Source: Acidobacteriota bacterium (GTDB lineage: Bacteria; Acidobacteriota; Terriglobia; Bryobacterales; Bryobacteraceae). Taken from it: a DNA stretch of 42,802 nt. Location: the NCBI GenBank assembly GCA_021778335.1, contig JAJYCN010000007.1:1-42802 (forward strand), written 5' to 3'. Made by a program: the position numbers and the translations under genes. Positions 1-8,677 of the stretch are shown here, piece by piece; the stretch's first letter is position 1, and each line of letters starts with the position of its first letter. The notes under the pieces are model-generated. The model was not told the origin of the DNA. It worked only from the letters and a program-made list of their open reading frames with translations, and did no database searches.

Positions 1-1598
1 GGGAACAGCGCGCTGCTCGACATCGGAAGATGCAGGGTCACCTTGTCCCCTGCCTTCCACGCGCGCGTGATCGCCGCATAGGTCCCCGCCCGCGGCGCGG
101 TCTCTTTCTCTCCGTTCACTTCGACCGACGCATTCTTCGCCCACGAGGGAATACGCAGCCGCAGCGTGAACCGCTCCGCCTTTTCCGGCGTCACCTCGAG
201 CGTGGTGTCGCCTTTCCACGGATACTCGGTCCGCTGCTCGATCTTCAGCCCCGTCCCGTCCTCAAGATGCCAGTCGAGCTTGCTGTTGTGATACAGGTGC
301 ACCCAAACGCCGTCCTTCGACGTGCTGTAAAAATACCCCGGCAGCGACGCGAGCACCCGCTCGAGGTTCGGCGGGCAGCACGTCGTCTCATACCACGGGT
401 TGCGAATCTTCTCGCCCATCGAAGCCAGCGGATTCCGGTAGCAGTACAACGTCCCATCGAGCGACATCCCCGAGTTCACGCCGTTGTACAAGGCCCGCTC
501 CATCACGCCGGCGTACTTCTCTTCGCCCGTCACCTGCAGCAGACGGAAATTCCACATCATGTTTCCGATCGCCGCGCAGCTCTCTCCATACGCCTGGTCG
601 TTGGGCAACTCGTAGGGCGCCCCGAACGACTCGCCTTCCGCCCGCGCTCCGACGCCGCCCGTGATGTACATTTTCCGCATCGTCAGGTCCGCCCACAGCG
701 TGTCGAGCGTCTTTCGGTACGCCGCGTCGCCGGTCTCCGAGTAATAATCCGTCGCGCCGCTCGAAGCGTACATTGCGCGCACCGCGTGACCCACCAGGGC
801 CGTCCGCGAAGTGAACGGCACGCCGCTGAAAAGGTATGTGATCTGCGACGGCTTCAACTGCAGCCTTTCCGTCTCGACGCCGCTCAGCAGATACCCCGCC
901 AACCCCAGATACTTCTTCTCGCCCGTCGTCCGGTACAACTCCACCAGCGCCATCTCGAGTTCCGGATGCCCCGTCAGCAGCGGCCGCTTCGCCGGCCCGA
1001 AATCGGCAACGAGATAATCCGCGAACTTCCGCCCGATGTCGAGCAGCGCGCTGTTCCCGGTCGACCGGTAATACGCAATGCCCGCCTGCAGCAGGTGTCC
1101 CAAGCAATACAACTCGTGGGACCGGTACATCTGCGTGAACCGCTGCGAGGCCCGCTCCCCGCTCCAGTACGTGTTGACATATCCGCTCGGCTCCTGCGCG
1201 CTCGCGATCGTCGCGGTCAGCGAATCCAACTGCTTCCGCAGCGCCGGATCGTCATGCGACTGCAAGCTCCACGCCGCCGCCTCCATCCACTTGTACAAAT
1301 CCGAATCCGTGTAAAGCGGACCGTTGTGCGGCTTCCCGTTATGCGCCGCCGTGTTGCGGAAGTTTTCGACGATCCCATGCTCGTCGAGCAGCGTGAACAT
1401 CGTCGGAATGCTCCGTTCCACATTCGCCGCCCGCCGCCCGTACCAGAACCCCTGGCCGATCTCCACCGCATGCACCGGCACCGGATTCATCGCCGCATTC
1501 GGCGTATGCGCAAGGTAGATCACTCCCTCGTCGCGCCAGTTATCGGCAGCCAGGGTCACACTCGCCAGAACAAAAAACACAATTGCCGTGCGTCTCAT
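1..1598 (-). CDS. GH127 beta-L-arabinofuranosidase, secreted (3' end cut by window edge)
   Basis: About 532 codons are visible; the C-terminus runs off the left edge. The family removes beta-L-arabinofuranose from plant glycans and glycoproteins using a zinc-bound cysteine nucleophile. The start is the ATG at 1598, followed by a short hydrophobic leader ending near residue 18, so export to the periplasm or outside is expected. The active-site pattern matches the characterised Bifidobacterium enzyme: a Glu near residue 323 (GESFG), then Glu and Cys near 339 and 341 (GESCAAIGN), then the Cys pair near 407-408 (TTCCPPN). The Glu-to-Glu spacing of 16 is also preserved. The ATG overlaps the upstream stop by 4 bases (1595-1598), so it is probably translationally coupled to the phosphoesterase gene. 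Family assignment is firm; substrate is inferred. Confidence 0.92.
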   Translation of the reverse strand, partial: MRRTAIVFFVLASVTLAADNWRDEGVIYLAHTPNAAMNPVPVHAVEIGQGFWYGRRAANVERSIPTMFTLLDEHGIVENFRNTAAHNGKPHNGPLYTDSDLYKWMEAAAWSLQSHDDPALRKQLDSLTATIASAQEPSGYVNTYWSGERASQRFTQMYRSHELYCLGHLLQAGIAYYRSTGNSALLDIGRKFADYLVADFGPAKRPLLTGHPELEMALVELYRTTGEKKYLGLAGYLLSGVETERLQLKPSQITYLFSGVPFTSRTALVGHAVRAMYASSGATDYYSETGDAAYRKTLDTLWADLTMRKMYITGGVGARAEGESFGAPYELPNDQAYGESCAAIGNMMWNFRLLQVTGEEKYAGVMERALYNGVNSGMSLDGTLYCYRNPLASMGEKIRNPWYETTCCPPNLERVLASLPGYFYSTSKDGVWVHLYHNSKLDWHLEDGTGLKIEQRTEYPWKGDTTLEVTPEKAERFTLRLRIPSWAKNASVEVNGEKETAPRAGTYAAITRAWKAGDKVTLHLPMSSSALF

Positions 1599-4126
1599 TT
1601 TTCCTTCCGTCCATGCTTCACCGGATACGGTGTGTTGTAGCCCTTCGCATCCGCCCACAGAATCCGGTCCAGGGCCTCCGGGGAATTGCGGTCCGGCTCG
1701 GAGAAATCCATCCTGAGCGACTCCTTCGCCGCCTGCAGCCTCGCCCCGCTCAGCGCTCGCAGCGGTGGATTCATCTCATCGAGCGCCACGCCCGGAACCA
1801 GGTGTTGATACGCCGCCGTATCGGCCTGCGCCGTGAAAATCGAATTCATCGCCCGCGCCTCGGCGAGGAAACGCGTCCGCGGCGCGATGCCGAACAAATC
1901 CTGCATCGTACGCACCATGCTGAGCTGCGTGTAGTAATTCGAATCCACCGCGTGCCGCCGAATGTGCGGGCCGATCGCGAGCGCCACGGTCCGGTGTCCG
2001 TCCACGTGGTCGATCCCGTCCTGCGGGTCGTCTTCGACCACCAGGATCAGGCTCGACGCCCAGTACCGGCTGTGCGAAATCGCCTCCACAATCCGGCCCA
2101 GCGCCAGGTCGTCATCGGCGACCATCGCCCGCGGCGTCGGCGCTCCCGGCCTCGTCCCAGACGTGTGGTCGTCATTCAGCGTCATCACGGTCAACCGCGG
2201 CAGCCGGCCGTTCTGCTCGAACTCGTGGAACTCGCGCAGAAACTCATCCGCCCGCACCTGGTCCGGGATCGACGTCGAGTCGTTCGGATACCGCTGGTCG
2301 AAATACTTCGCCAGTGCCGGCACGCCCGTCTTGCTCCCCACCGCCGTCTCCCACTTGCCATCTTTGTAGAGCTGATAATACTCGCTCCAGCTCCGGTCCT
2401 CGCCCTCGTTGATGTCGATCACCGACTTCTTCTCCGGATCCCAGACGGCGGGCGTGCAGAACTCCCCGTAGATCCGCACACTCAGCGGCTTCGGCGCGAA
2501 CTGCCAGAAGAAACCCGCCGGCGACACCGTCAGCGCATCCGCCATGTTCCAGGCGTAGCCGCGGGGCGAGGCCGCAAACGCCCGCTCCGTGTAGTCGCTG
2601 ACGAAGCCCATCATCAGCCACTGGTGCCCGTCGAAGCTGATGGCGCTGCTCGTATTGAAGTTGTCCAGCAGGACGAACTGTTCCGCCAGAGCGTGATGGT
2701 TCGGCGTGATGTTCCGGCCGTACATCACGAGGTCCGGATCGCCATTGCCCTCCTTGATGTCGCCGAATACCTGGTCGTAGGTCCGGTTCTCCTTCACGAT
2801 GAAAAACACGTGCTCGATCCCCAGGCTCGGCGGATTCTCAATCCCGCCCGAGGCGCTGAACCGCGGCCGGTTCGCCGCTTCCACTTCCTTCTCGCCCGCC
2901 TGCACCTGCTCAAGACCCGGCGCTGGAATCGTCAGCAGCGATCCCACGAACTGCCGCGAGTTGAAGTATCCCCCCGGCCGCGCCGTGTTCCCGTCGCCCT
3001 TCAGGTTCAACACGCGCAACGCCCCGTTTTGATCCACCTTCAGCGCCGTCGGGAAATACCCCACCGGAATCGCGCCGGCCACCTTCCACTTCCCGCCGTC
3101 CTTTTCGAGCACGTCCACGGAGTTCGTTCCGCCGCACGCCACGTACATCCGCTTGCCGTCGGGCGAAAACTCCACGGCATCCGGCTCGCTCCCCAGCGTA
3201 TTATTCGCCCACGTTGGAACCGCCACGTCCTCCCGCTGCATCGTCCGCGTGTTGAACACCGACACCGAATCGGAGTTGTCGTTCACCACCGCCGCCATGT
3301 GCAGGTCCGCGCGGATCGTGACGTTCGACGGCGCGAGACCCGTCTTGAACTCCTGCGCCTTCCACGTCTCGGTATCGATCACGCTGATCGTGCCCGTCGA
3401 CGTCGCTCCGGTCACCGGGTCCGTCGTTACCTGGGAACCCGAACTCGGGGCCAGCGCGTCGCCGGCGACCGGCCTGCGCCCGCCGCGGTTGGTCACGTAC
3501 ACTTTCCCGCTCGCGGTGTCATAAGCGACGCCGCTCGGCGCCATGCCCACGTCAATCCGCCGCGCCACCTGCTTCTTGTCCGCATCCACCACGACCAGCG
3601 CGTTCGCCCGGCTCAGCGCCACGTACGCCCACTTCCCGTCGGGCGAAAACACGATGCCGCACGGCACGGGATGCCCGCCCAGCGGGATTCGGATCGCTCC
3701 CGCCGGCGTTCCGTCATTGGCGAACGACTCGATGAAAAGCGCATCGGCCTTCCCGGTCTCGCTCGCCCACAACTCGCCTCCGCCCGGCCGGAACGCGATC
3801 CCAGCATACGAAGTCGTGTTCGTCGGAATCACTTCGAGCACCGCGCCCGACCCGTCGTCGAGCAGATCGATTTCCTTCGAGTTCAGCACCGCCAACCGGC
3901 GGTGCGCCGCATCGAGCGCCAGATCCACCGGCCGCCCTTTCAGTGGCGTCTCCCCGCCCCACGGCCGCAGAAGCTGGCTCGTCGGCAGCAGATAAAACCC
4001 CGCGCTCTGCTTCCCTCCGATCGCCTTGCTCGAAAGGACAGGAAATACCCCCGCCTCGCGCGCGCCCACGGCCACCGCGGCCAGGGCGATCAGCGCCGTC
4101 AGCGCACCCAACACGATTTTCCGCAT
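1595..4126 (-). CDS. Secreted beta-propeller / phosphoesterase fusion (alkaline phosphatase-like)
   Basis: An 843-residue two-part protein. After a hydrophobic leader (residues about 3-22) come several YVTN/YncE-like propeller blades (about 45-395) with repeats such as FSPDGK and VYVTNRGG. A phosphoesterase domain of the PF04185 type follows from about residue 438, with KENRTYDQVFGD near its start, NDDHTSG near 652 and EDDPQDGIDHVDGHRT near 697-713. The Asp/His-rich motifs fit a metal-dependent alkaline phosphatase-fold hydrolase; bacterial relatives include phospholipase C-like and acid phosphatase-like enzymes, and the substrate is not evident. ATG at 4126 was preferred to the in-frame GTG at 4147 because a GGAGGAG ribosome site lies between them. 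The 3' end overlaps the GH127 start by 4 bases. Confidence 0.88.
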   Translation of the reverse strand: MRKIVLGALTALIALAAVAVGAREAGVFPVLSSKAIGGKQSAGFYLLPTSQLLRPWGGETPLKGRPVDLALDAAHRRLAVLNSKEIDLLDDGSGAVLEVIPTNTTSYAGIAFRPGGGELWASETGKADALFIESFANDGTPAGAIRIPLGGHPVPCGIVFSPDGKWAYVALSRANALVVVDADKKQVARRIDVGMAPSGVAYDTASGKVYVTNRGGRRPVAGDALAPSSGSQVTTDPVTGATSTGTISVIDTETWKAQEFKTGLAPSNVTIRADLHMAAVVNDNSDSVSVFNTRTMQREDVAVPTWANNTLGSEPDAVEFSPDGKRMYVACGGTNSVDVLEKDGGKWKVAGAIPVGYFPTALKVDQNGALRVLNLKGDGNTARPGGYFNSRQFVGSLLTIPAPGLEQVQAGEKEVEAANRPRFSASGGIENPPSLGIEHVFFIVKENRTYDQVFGDIKEGNGDPDLVMYGRNITPNHHALAEQFVLLDNFNTSSAISFDGHQWLMMGFVSDYTERAFAASPRGYAWNMADALTVSPAGFFWQFAPKPLSVRIYGEFCTPAVWDPEKKSVIDINEGEDRSWSEYYQLYKDGKWETAVGSKTGVPALAKYFDQRYPNDSTSIPDQVRADEFLREFHEFEQNGRLPRLTVMTLNDDHTSGTRPGAPTPRAMVADDDLALGRIVEAISHSRYWASSLILVVEDDPQDGIDHVDGHRTVALAIGPHIRRHAVDSNYYTQLSMVRTMQDLFGIAPRTRFLAEARAMNSIFTAQADTAAYQHLVPGVALDEMNPPLRALSGARLQAAKESLRMDFSEPDRNSPEALDRILWADAKGYNTPYPVKHGRKEK

Positions 4127-4207
4127 CGTGTCCAGTCTCCTCCCCACCGCGCCAACGCGTCAACCACGCCGCATTTCGATCTTGTGAATTCTAGACGCGG
4201 ATTGGAG

Positions 4208-4561
4208 TCACGCCAAGGGAATCCTTACGATGCGGTTGCGCCATTCCTCGGCCTCGCTGGCGCTCCAAGTCAGGACAAGTTCAGCGATCGCCATGACAAC
4301 CGGCAACTTTTGGGGAACGAGAATGACACCCGGACTGGACCTTCCGGCCGCAAGAAATTCGGCGAGATGCCAGGGCATGGTCCGAAAGTCGTGAGAGACA
4401 AGGATGCGATCGAGACCCGCAGCAATCGCCAGCACTTCCGGATCGGGAACCCCCTCCAGCCTGGCGTCGCTCGCCGAAAGAAAATCCATCGAAGGCTCGC
4501 GTCGCCGGCACCCTCGCACAATTGCGCCGCGAAGGCTGGCATCGGCCACGAAGCGGATCAT
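4208..4561 (-). CDS. DUF5615 PIN-like protein, putative toxin
   Basis: A 117-residue protein. It begins IRFVADASL, with the early acidic residue typical of PIN-like folds, and has a mid-protein segment DRILVSHDFRTMP that is characteristic of DUF5615. PIN-fold proteins are usually metal-dependent ribonucleases, and DUF5615 proteins are commonly encoded next to DUF433 proteins as presumed toxin and antitoxin. Here the gene starts only 3 bases after the DUF433 stop, which supports that reading. Relatives are mostly uncharacterised, so toxicity and RNase activity are inferred. Confidence 0.82.
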   Translation of the reverse strand: MIRFVADASLRGAIVRGCRRREPSMDFLSASDARLEGVPDPEVLAIAAGLDRILVSHDFRTMPWHLAEFLAAGRSSPGVILVPQKLPVVMAIAELVLTWSASEAEEWRNRIVRIPLA

Positions 4562-4564
4562 CCC

Positions 4565-4879
4565 TCAGCTTTGCCGCGACAACAGTTCTTCACGCGCGCG
4601 ATCGAGCTTTTGCTTGAGGTCAGCGGGTGCGGGGTGCGTCTGGAGGAACGCCTCCTCCACACGCTGCCGCTCAGCAAGATCTCGCTCGACATCTTCCCGG
4701 TTGCCAAGATAGAACGTAATCGCGCCGTAAACTTGCTCCAGGCTCAGAGTCGGGAAATTCGACTGGATCGCCTCCGGTGTTTCGCCATTCCGAAAATCAT
4801 GGACGACGACCGACAGCGGTACACGGCTCCCAATCAGATAGAAGCTCCCGTCGCGCCGCTCTACGAATTCCTTCGACAT
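4565..4879 (-). CDS. DUF433 protein, putative antitoxin of the DUF5615 partner
   Basis: A 104-residue protein with the DUF433 pattern: an early RDGSFYLIGSRVPLSVVVHDF segment in two parts, then GETPEAIQSNFPTLSLEQVYGAITFYL, which in this family forms a small helix-turn-helix-like module. The C-terminal 40 residues are charged and helical and could contact the toxin. It is the first gene of the pair and presumably represses its own promoter, as antitoxins often do. It sits between MutS2 and the phosphoesterase gene, unrelated to either. The family call is firm; the antitoxin role is inferred from the pairing. Confidence 0.82.
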   Translation of the reverse strand: MSKEFVERRDGSFYLIGSRVPLSVVVHDFRNGETPEAIQSNFPTLSLEQVYGAITFYLGNREDVERDLAERQRVEEAFLQTHPAPADLKQKLDRAREELLSRQS

Positions 4880-4925
4880 GGCCTCGCCTTCCTTCAGTCT
4901 ATACCTCCCGGTTCACTCTGAACCC

Positions 4926-7307
4926 CTACTTCAACTCCGCCACCGTAGCTCCCGTGCCGCCCTCGGCCGGTGACGCCGCGTAGAAGCGCGCCACGTGCGG
5001 ATTCCCACCCAGCAACTCCGCCACCGCGCGCTTCAAGATCCCCATCCCGTGCCCGTGCACGATACGCACGCGGTCGATCCCCGCCAGCGCCGCGCTGTCG
5101 AGAAACTTGTCGACCGCCGCCACCGCCTCCTCCGCCGTCTGCCCGATGACGTTGATCTCGCGGTACGACACGTCCCAACTCGGACCCTCCGGCCGGAACG
5201 AAACATTCTTCACCGCCGGCCCCGCCGCGCCGCGCCCCAGCACTTCCTCCACGTCCCCCGCGTCCACCTGCATCTTCATCCAGCCCGCCTGCACTTCGAT
5301 CTTCCCGCCGCCCATCACCCGCAGCACCCGCGCCGGCTCCCGCACGCCGCGCAGACGCACCCGCGCCCCTTCCACCAGCGCCGGATTCGCCACCGCCGCG
5401 GCCACCGGCTTCGCCGCCTCCTGAAACTCCCGCTTCACCTTCGCCGTGACGCGCTCGGCCTGCGCCACGGCCTTCTTCGCCTCGGCCATCGCGCCGATCT
5501 TCGCGATCGCCTCCCGCGCCTCCGCTTCGAACTTTTCGATCGCCCCCGCCGCCCGCTCGTCGATCTCCTTCAACTTTGCCTTCTCGGCCCGAGCCGCCTC
5601 CGCGGCCTGTGCCTTGCTCTCCCGCTCGATCTCGCGCATCCGCTCGGCGAGCCGCGCCTCCGCCGCTCGCAACTCCTCCGCGCGCCGCTGCAGCTCATCG
5701 AGAAACTGCGCGATGTCGCGCTCCTGATGCGACATCGTCGCCCGCGCCTTTTCGAGCAGCGCCTCCGGCAGCCCCAGCCGAGACGCGATCGCCAGCGCGG
5801 CCGACCGCCCCGGCACGCCCAGCCTTAAAACATAAGTGGGCTGTAATGTTTCATCGTCGAACCCCATCGACGCGTTCACCACGCCCGGTGTGTTCGCCCC
5901 GTACACCTTCAGCGCCAGCAGATGCGTCGACGCGATCGTAAACGCCCCGCGCGCCCGGAACGCATCGAGAATCGCCACTCCCAACGCCCCCGCCTCCTCA
6001 GGATCCGTCGCCCGCCCCAGTTCATCCAGCAGCACCAGCGTCTCGCCCGACGCCTCATCGAGCATCCGCCCCACGTGCGCGATATGCGAGGAAAACGAAC
6101 TCAGGCTCTCCTCGATCGACTGATGATCCCCCACATCCGCCAGCACGGCGTCGAAGCAAGGAAACACCGCCCGCCGCGCCGGCACCGGCAGCCCCGCGTG
6201 CGCCATCAGCGCCAGCAGGCCCGCCGTCTTCATCGCCACGGTCTTCCCGCCCGTGTTCGGTCCGCTAATCAACAACGTCCGGTTCCGCGCATCCAGCCGC
6301 AGCGATACCGGAACCACCTTTCGCCGCGCCGCCTTCAGCACATCTTCGAGCAGCGGATGCCGCGCCTGATCCAGGTCGATCTCGCCCTCCGCGCTCAACC
6401 GCGGAATGGTGCAGTCGAACTCCCGCCCGAACCGGCCCGCGGCAAACAGGAAATCCAGCCGCCCCAAGGCCCCCGCCGTCCGCCGCATCGCCTCCGCATG
6501 CGGCCGCAGGCTCGCCGTCAACTCCCGCAGAATCCTCTGCTGCTCCGCCCGTTCCTCGTCCCGCAGCCGCACCAGTTCGTTGTTCAGCCCGATCGTCTCC
6601 AGCGGCTCCACGAACAGCGTCTGCCCCGTTCCGCTCGCCCCGTGAACCACTCCCTCGGCCTTGCGCTGCTGGCCCGCCACAACCGGCACCACGAACCGGT
6701 CGTTGCGAATCGTGATCAACTCGTCGCGCAGCGTTCCGTCGCCGTGATGATCGCGCAGAAACCGCTCCAGCGCCGATTGCACCACGCCCTTCTGGCGCCC
6801 GATCTCCCGCCGCAGCCTCTTGAGCGCCGGACTCGCATCGTCGGCCAGCGACCCATCCGGCAGAATCGTCTCCGCGATCTCCCGCGCCACCTCCCGCAGT
6901 TCCACCATCCCGCTCGCAATTCCCCACAGCGCCGGATACCGCGTGCTTGCATCCCCGATCGCATCGCGCACCGCGGCGGCCTGTTCGAGCAGCCTCTGAA
7001 TCAGGCGGAACTGCGTCCCTTCGAGCGCCGCCCCTTCGATCCGCAGCAGCGCCAGCGCCTCGCCCGGATCGTCGATCGACCCAAACGATACCGGCGTCAC
7101 CGGCCCTCGTCCCGCCGTCGTTCCCGCCGCTTCTTCCAGATACTTCAGCGCCTCGTCCGCCAACTTCAGCGCGCCTTCGATCGCCGTCCTCTCGCTCAGC
7201 GGCGCCACGTCCTCCAGCGCCCGCCGCCCCAGCGGACCATTCACGTACCGTCCCACCAGCGCCCGCAGATCCTCGAACTGCAGCGCCTCCCCGCTTGTCT
7301 CCCTCAT
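4926..7307 (-). CDS. mutS2: MutS2 family ATPase/endonuclease with C-terminal Smr domain
   Basis: 793 residues, the usual length. Order: N-terminal clamp and helical region, MutS-type ATPase with Walker A GPNTGGKT near residue 348 and Walker B LLDELGRATDPEE near 422, a long charged coiled coil (about 520-640, rich in Glu, Ala and Lys), then an Smr domain from about 710 with VRIVHGHGMG. MutS2 lacks the mismatch-recognition domain of MutS. It has been linked to suppression of homologous recombination in some bacteria and to rescue of collided ribosomes in Bacillus. The ATG at 7307 overlaps the end of the Nudix gene by 4 bases, so expression is coupled to the lactonase-Nudix genes upstream. Confidence 0.95.
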   Translation of the reverse strand: MRETSGEALQFEDLRALVGRYVNGPLGRRALEDVAPLSERTAIEGALKLADEALKYLEEAAGTTAGRGPVTPVSFGSIDDPGEALALLRIEGAALEGTQFRLIQRLLEQAAAVRDAIGDASTRYPALWGIASGMVELREVAREIAETILPDGSLADDASPALKRLRREIGRQKGVVQSALERFLRDHHGDGTLRDELITIRNDRFVVPVVAGQQRKAEGVVHGASGTGQTLFVEPLETIGLNNELVRLRDEERAEQQRILRELTASLRPHAEAMRRTAGALGRLDFLFAAGRFGREFDCTIPRLSAEGEIDLDQARHPLLEDVLKAARRKVVPVSLRLDARNRTLLISGPNTGGKTVAMKTAGLLALMAHAGLPVPARRAVFPCFDAVLADVGDHQSIEESLSSFSSHIAHVGRMLDEASGETLVLLDELGRATDPEEAGALGVAILDAFRARGAFTIASTHLLALKVYGANTPGVVNASMGFDDETLQPTYVLRLGVPGRSAALAIASRLGLPEALLEKARATMSHQERDIAQFLDELQRRAEELRAAEARLAERMREIERESKAQAAEAARAEKAKLKEIDERAAGAIEKFEAEAREAIAKIGAMAEAKKAVAQAERVTAKVKREFQEAAKPVAAAVANPALVEGARVRLRGVREPARVLRVMGGGKIEVQAGWMKMQVDAGDVEEVLGRGAAGPAVKNVSFRPEGPSWDVSYREINVIGQTAEEAVAAVDKFLDSAALAGIDRVRIVHGHGMGILKRAVAELLGGNPHVARFYAASPAEGGTGATVAELK

Positions 7308-7765
7308 TCCAACTCCCCGCGCTCGCGCAACTTCTCAAACGCCCGCTCCACCACTTCGAGCGTCCCCGCCGTGATCTTGTAGCTCCGCAACTCCTCGCGC
7401 CCGGCCCACGCCAGACCCGCCGCATCGTCCGCCGCCCGCGCCTCTCCCCCCGTCACCCGGCACAAATAATCGATCAGCACGTAGTGATACTCCGCCCGCC
7501 CCTGGTCATCGGGCAAAATCCGCTCGAAGATCTCGAACATCTCGTACGGCTCCACTTCGAGCCCCGTCTCCTCCGCCACCTCCCGCTTCACGCCCTCCGT
7601 CAGCCGCTCGCCCGTCTCCAGAATTCCCCCCGGCAGCGACCACCAGCCCTTCAGCGGATCCTTCCCGCGCTCCACCAGCAGCACGCGCCCTCCGTCAAAT
7701 ATCAGCCCGCCTACCCCGATGAACGGATGCTCCGGATACCGCCGCGAATCATTGCCGCTCGTCAA
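7304..7765 (-). CDS. Nudix hydrolase
   Basis: A 153-residue protein with a complete Nudix box at residues 47-69 (GX5EX7REVAEETGL), including the REXXEE metal-binding glutamates. The box is preceded by WWSLPGG, typical of ADP-ribose or MutT-like pyrophosphatases. Nudix enzymes hydrolyse nucleoside diphosphates linked to another group; the exact substrate cannot be read from sequence. The start at 7765 lies 17 bases inside the end of the SMP-30 gene and the stop overlaps mutS2 by 4 bases, making a compact three-gene unit. Confidence 0.92.
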   Translation of the reverse strand: MTSGNDSRRYPEHPFIGVGGLIFDGGRVLLVERGKDPLKGWWSLPGGILETGERLTEGVKREVAEETGLEVEPYEMFEIFERILPDDQGRAEYHYVLIDYLCRVTGGEARAADDAAGLAWAGREELRSYKITAGTLEVVERAFEKLRERGELE

Positions 7766-8624
7766 CGCCCCAGCCCTTCACCGGCATCCTCAGCCGGAAC
7801 ACCGTCGTTCGCGTCGTTACGAACAGCGACTTCATATCCGCATCCCCAAACGCGCAGTTCGTCGGCGTCTCCTCGAGCGGTAACGCCCACAGCAACTGCC
7901 CCTTCGGCGAATAGATGAACAGCTTCCGCGCCGCCACGTACAGGTTCCCCTGCTCGTCCGTGCAAATCCCGTCGGGCACGCCCTCGACAAACGACACCAC
8001 CACGGTCTCCCCCTCCGCATCGCCCTTGCGGTCCAACCGGTATGCCCGCACGTTGCGCTCATCCGAGTTCGTCACGTATAGGGTCTTCCCATCGGGGGAA
8101 AGCGCGACGCCGTTCGGCCGCCCCTTCGGTTTGGCGAGCACATCCAGCTTCCCCGAAGGCGCGATGTGGAACACCCCGTAAAAGTCCAGTTCGCGCGTGT
8201 CCTGCGCGCTTCCGAAGGCCGGATCCGTAAACCATGCACTCCCGTCCCGCCGCACCACGATATCGTTGGGCGCGTTCAGCCGCTTCCCCTCCCACCGCTC
8301 GGCCAGCACCTCGATCCTCCCGCCCTCGTCCATTCGCACAACGCGCCGGCCCGTGGTCTCGCACATATACAGCCGCCCCTTGGCGTCCAGAGCCTCGCCC
8401 ATCGTGCCGCCCGAGTCCCGCCGCAACACCGCGGGTGTCCCGCCGGCTTTCACGCGATACACGAGGTTCATCGGCACGTCGGCGAAAATCAGCCCGTCCC
8501 GCGGCGTCCACACCGGCCCCTCGGTGTAGTTGAACCCCCACGCGAACTTTTCGAGCTGAATGCCTGAAAACTCCTGGCCAAACAGAGCGGCGGCCCACAG
8601 CCAGACCGCGAACCGTAATCTCAC
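7749..8624 (-). CDS. SMP-30/gluconolactonase-like beta-propeller, secreted
   Basis: 291 residues with a signal peptide (hydrophobic to about residue 16). The metal-binding residues of the SMP-30/gluconolactonase/LRE family are recognisable: Glu35 in YTEGPVW, Asn120 in NAPNDIVV, Asn171 in RPNGVALSPDGK and Asp218 in VPDGICTD. This supports a calcium- or zinc-dependent lactone hydrolase of six-bladed propeller fold acting outside the cytoplasm, probably on a sugar lactone. It is the first gene of the run leading into the Nudix hydrolase and mutS2. No functional link with those two is obvious beyond co-transcription. Confidence 0.88.
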   Translation of the reverse strand: MRLRFAVWLWAAALFGQEFSGIQLEKFAWGFNYTEGPVWTPRDGLIFADVPMNLVYRVKAGGTPAVLRRDSGGTMGEALDAKGRLYMCETTGRRVVRMDEGGRIEVLAERWEGKRLNAPNDIVVRRDGSAWFTDPAFGSAQDTRELDFYGVFHIAPSGKLDVLAKPKGRPNGVALSPDGKTLYVTNSDERNVRAYRLDRKGDAEGETVVVSFVEGVPDGICTDEQGNLYVAARKLFIYSPKGQLLWALPLEETPTNCAFGDADMKSLFVTTRTTVFRLRMPVKGWGVDERQ

Positions 8625-8639
8625 TCCCCTATTCTACGG

Positions 8640-8656
8640 TTGCGCCGTTGGCGCAA
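8640..8656. terminator. Perfect 7-bp inverted repeat between fkbM-like gene and lactonase gene
   Basis: TTGCGCC and GGCGCAA flank a 3-base loop. The hairpin lies 21 bases after the stop of the FkbM gene and 16 bases before the lactonase start, both on the minus strand. No T-run follows it, so it is not a classical intrinsic terminator. It could instead weaken read-through or shape the 5' end of the lactonase message. Confidence 0.35.
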
Positions 8657-8677
8657 GTGGGCGTGCCGCCGCCATGA

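Noticed and set aside
30-4921. Very long plus-strand open frames (536 and 1112 codons) over the first genes
   Set aside because: They are Arg/Pro/His-rich, match no family, and run antisense to the GH127, phosphoesterase and toxin-antitoxin genes; GC-rich DNA produces such frames.
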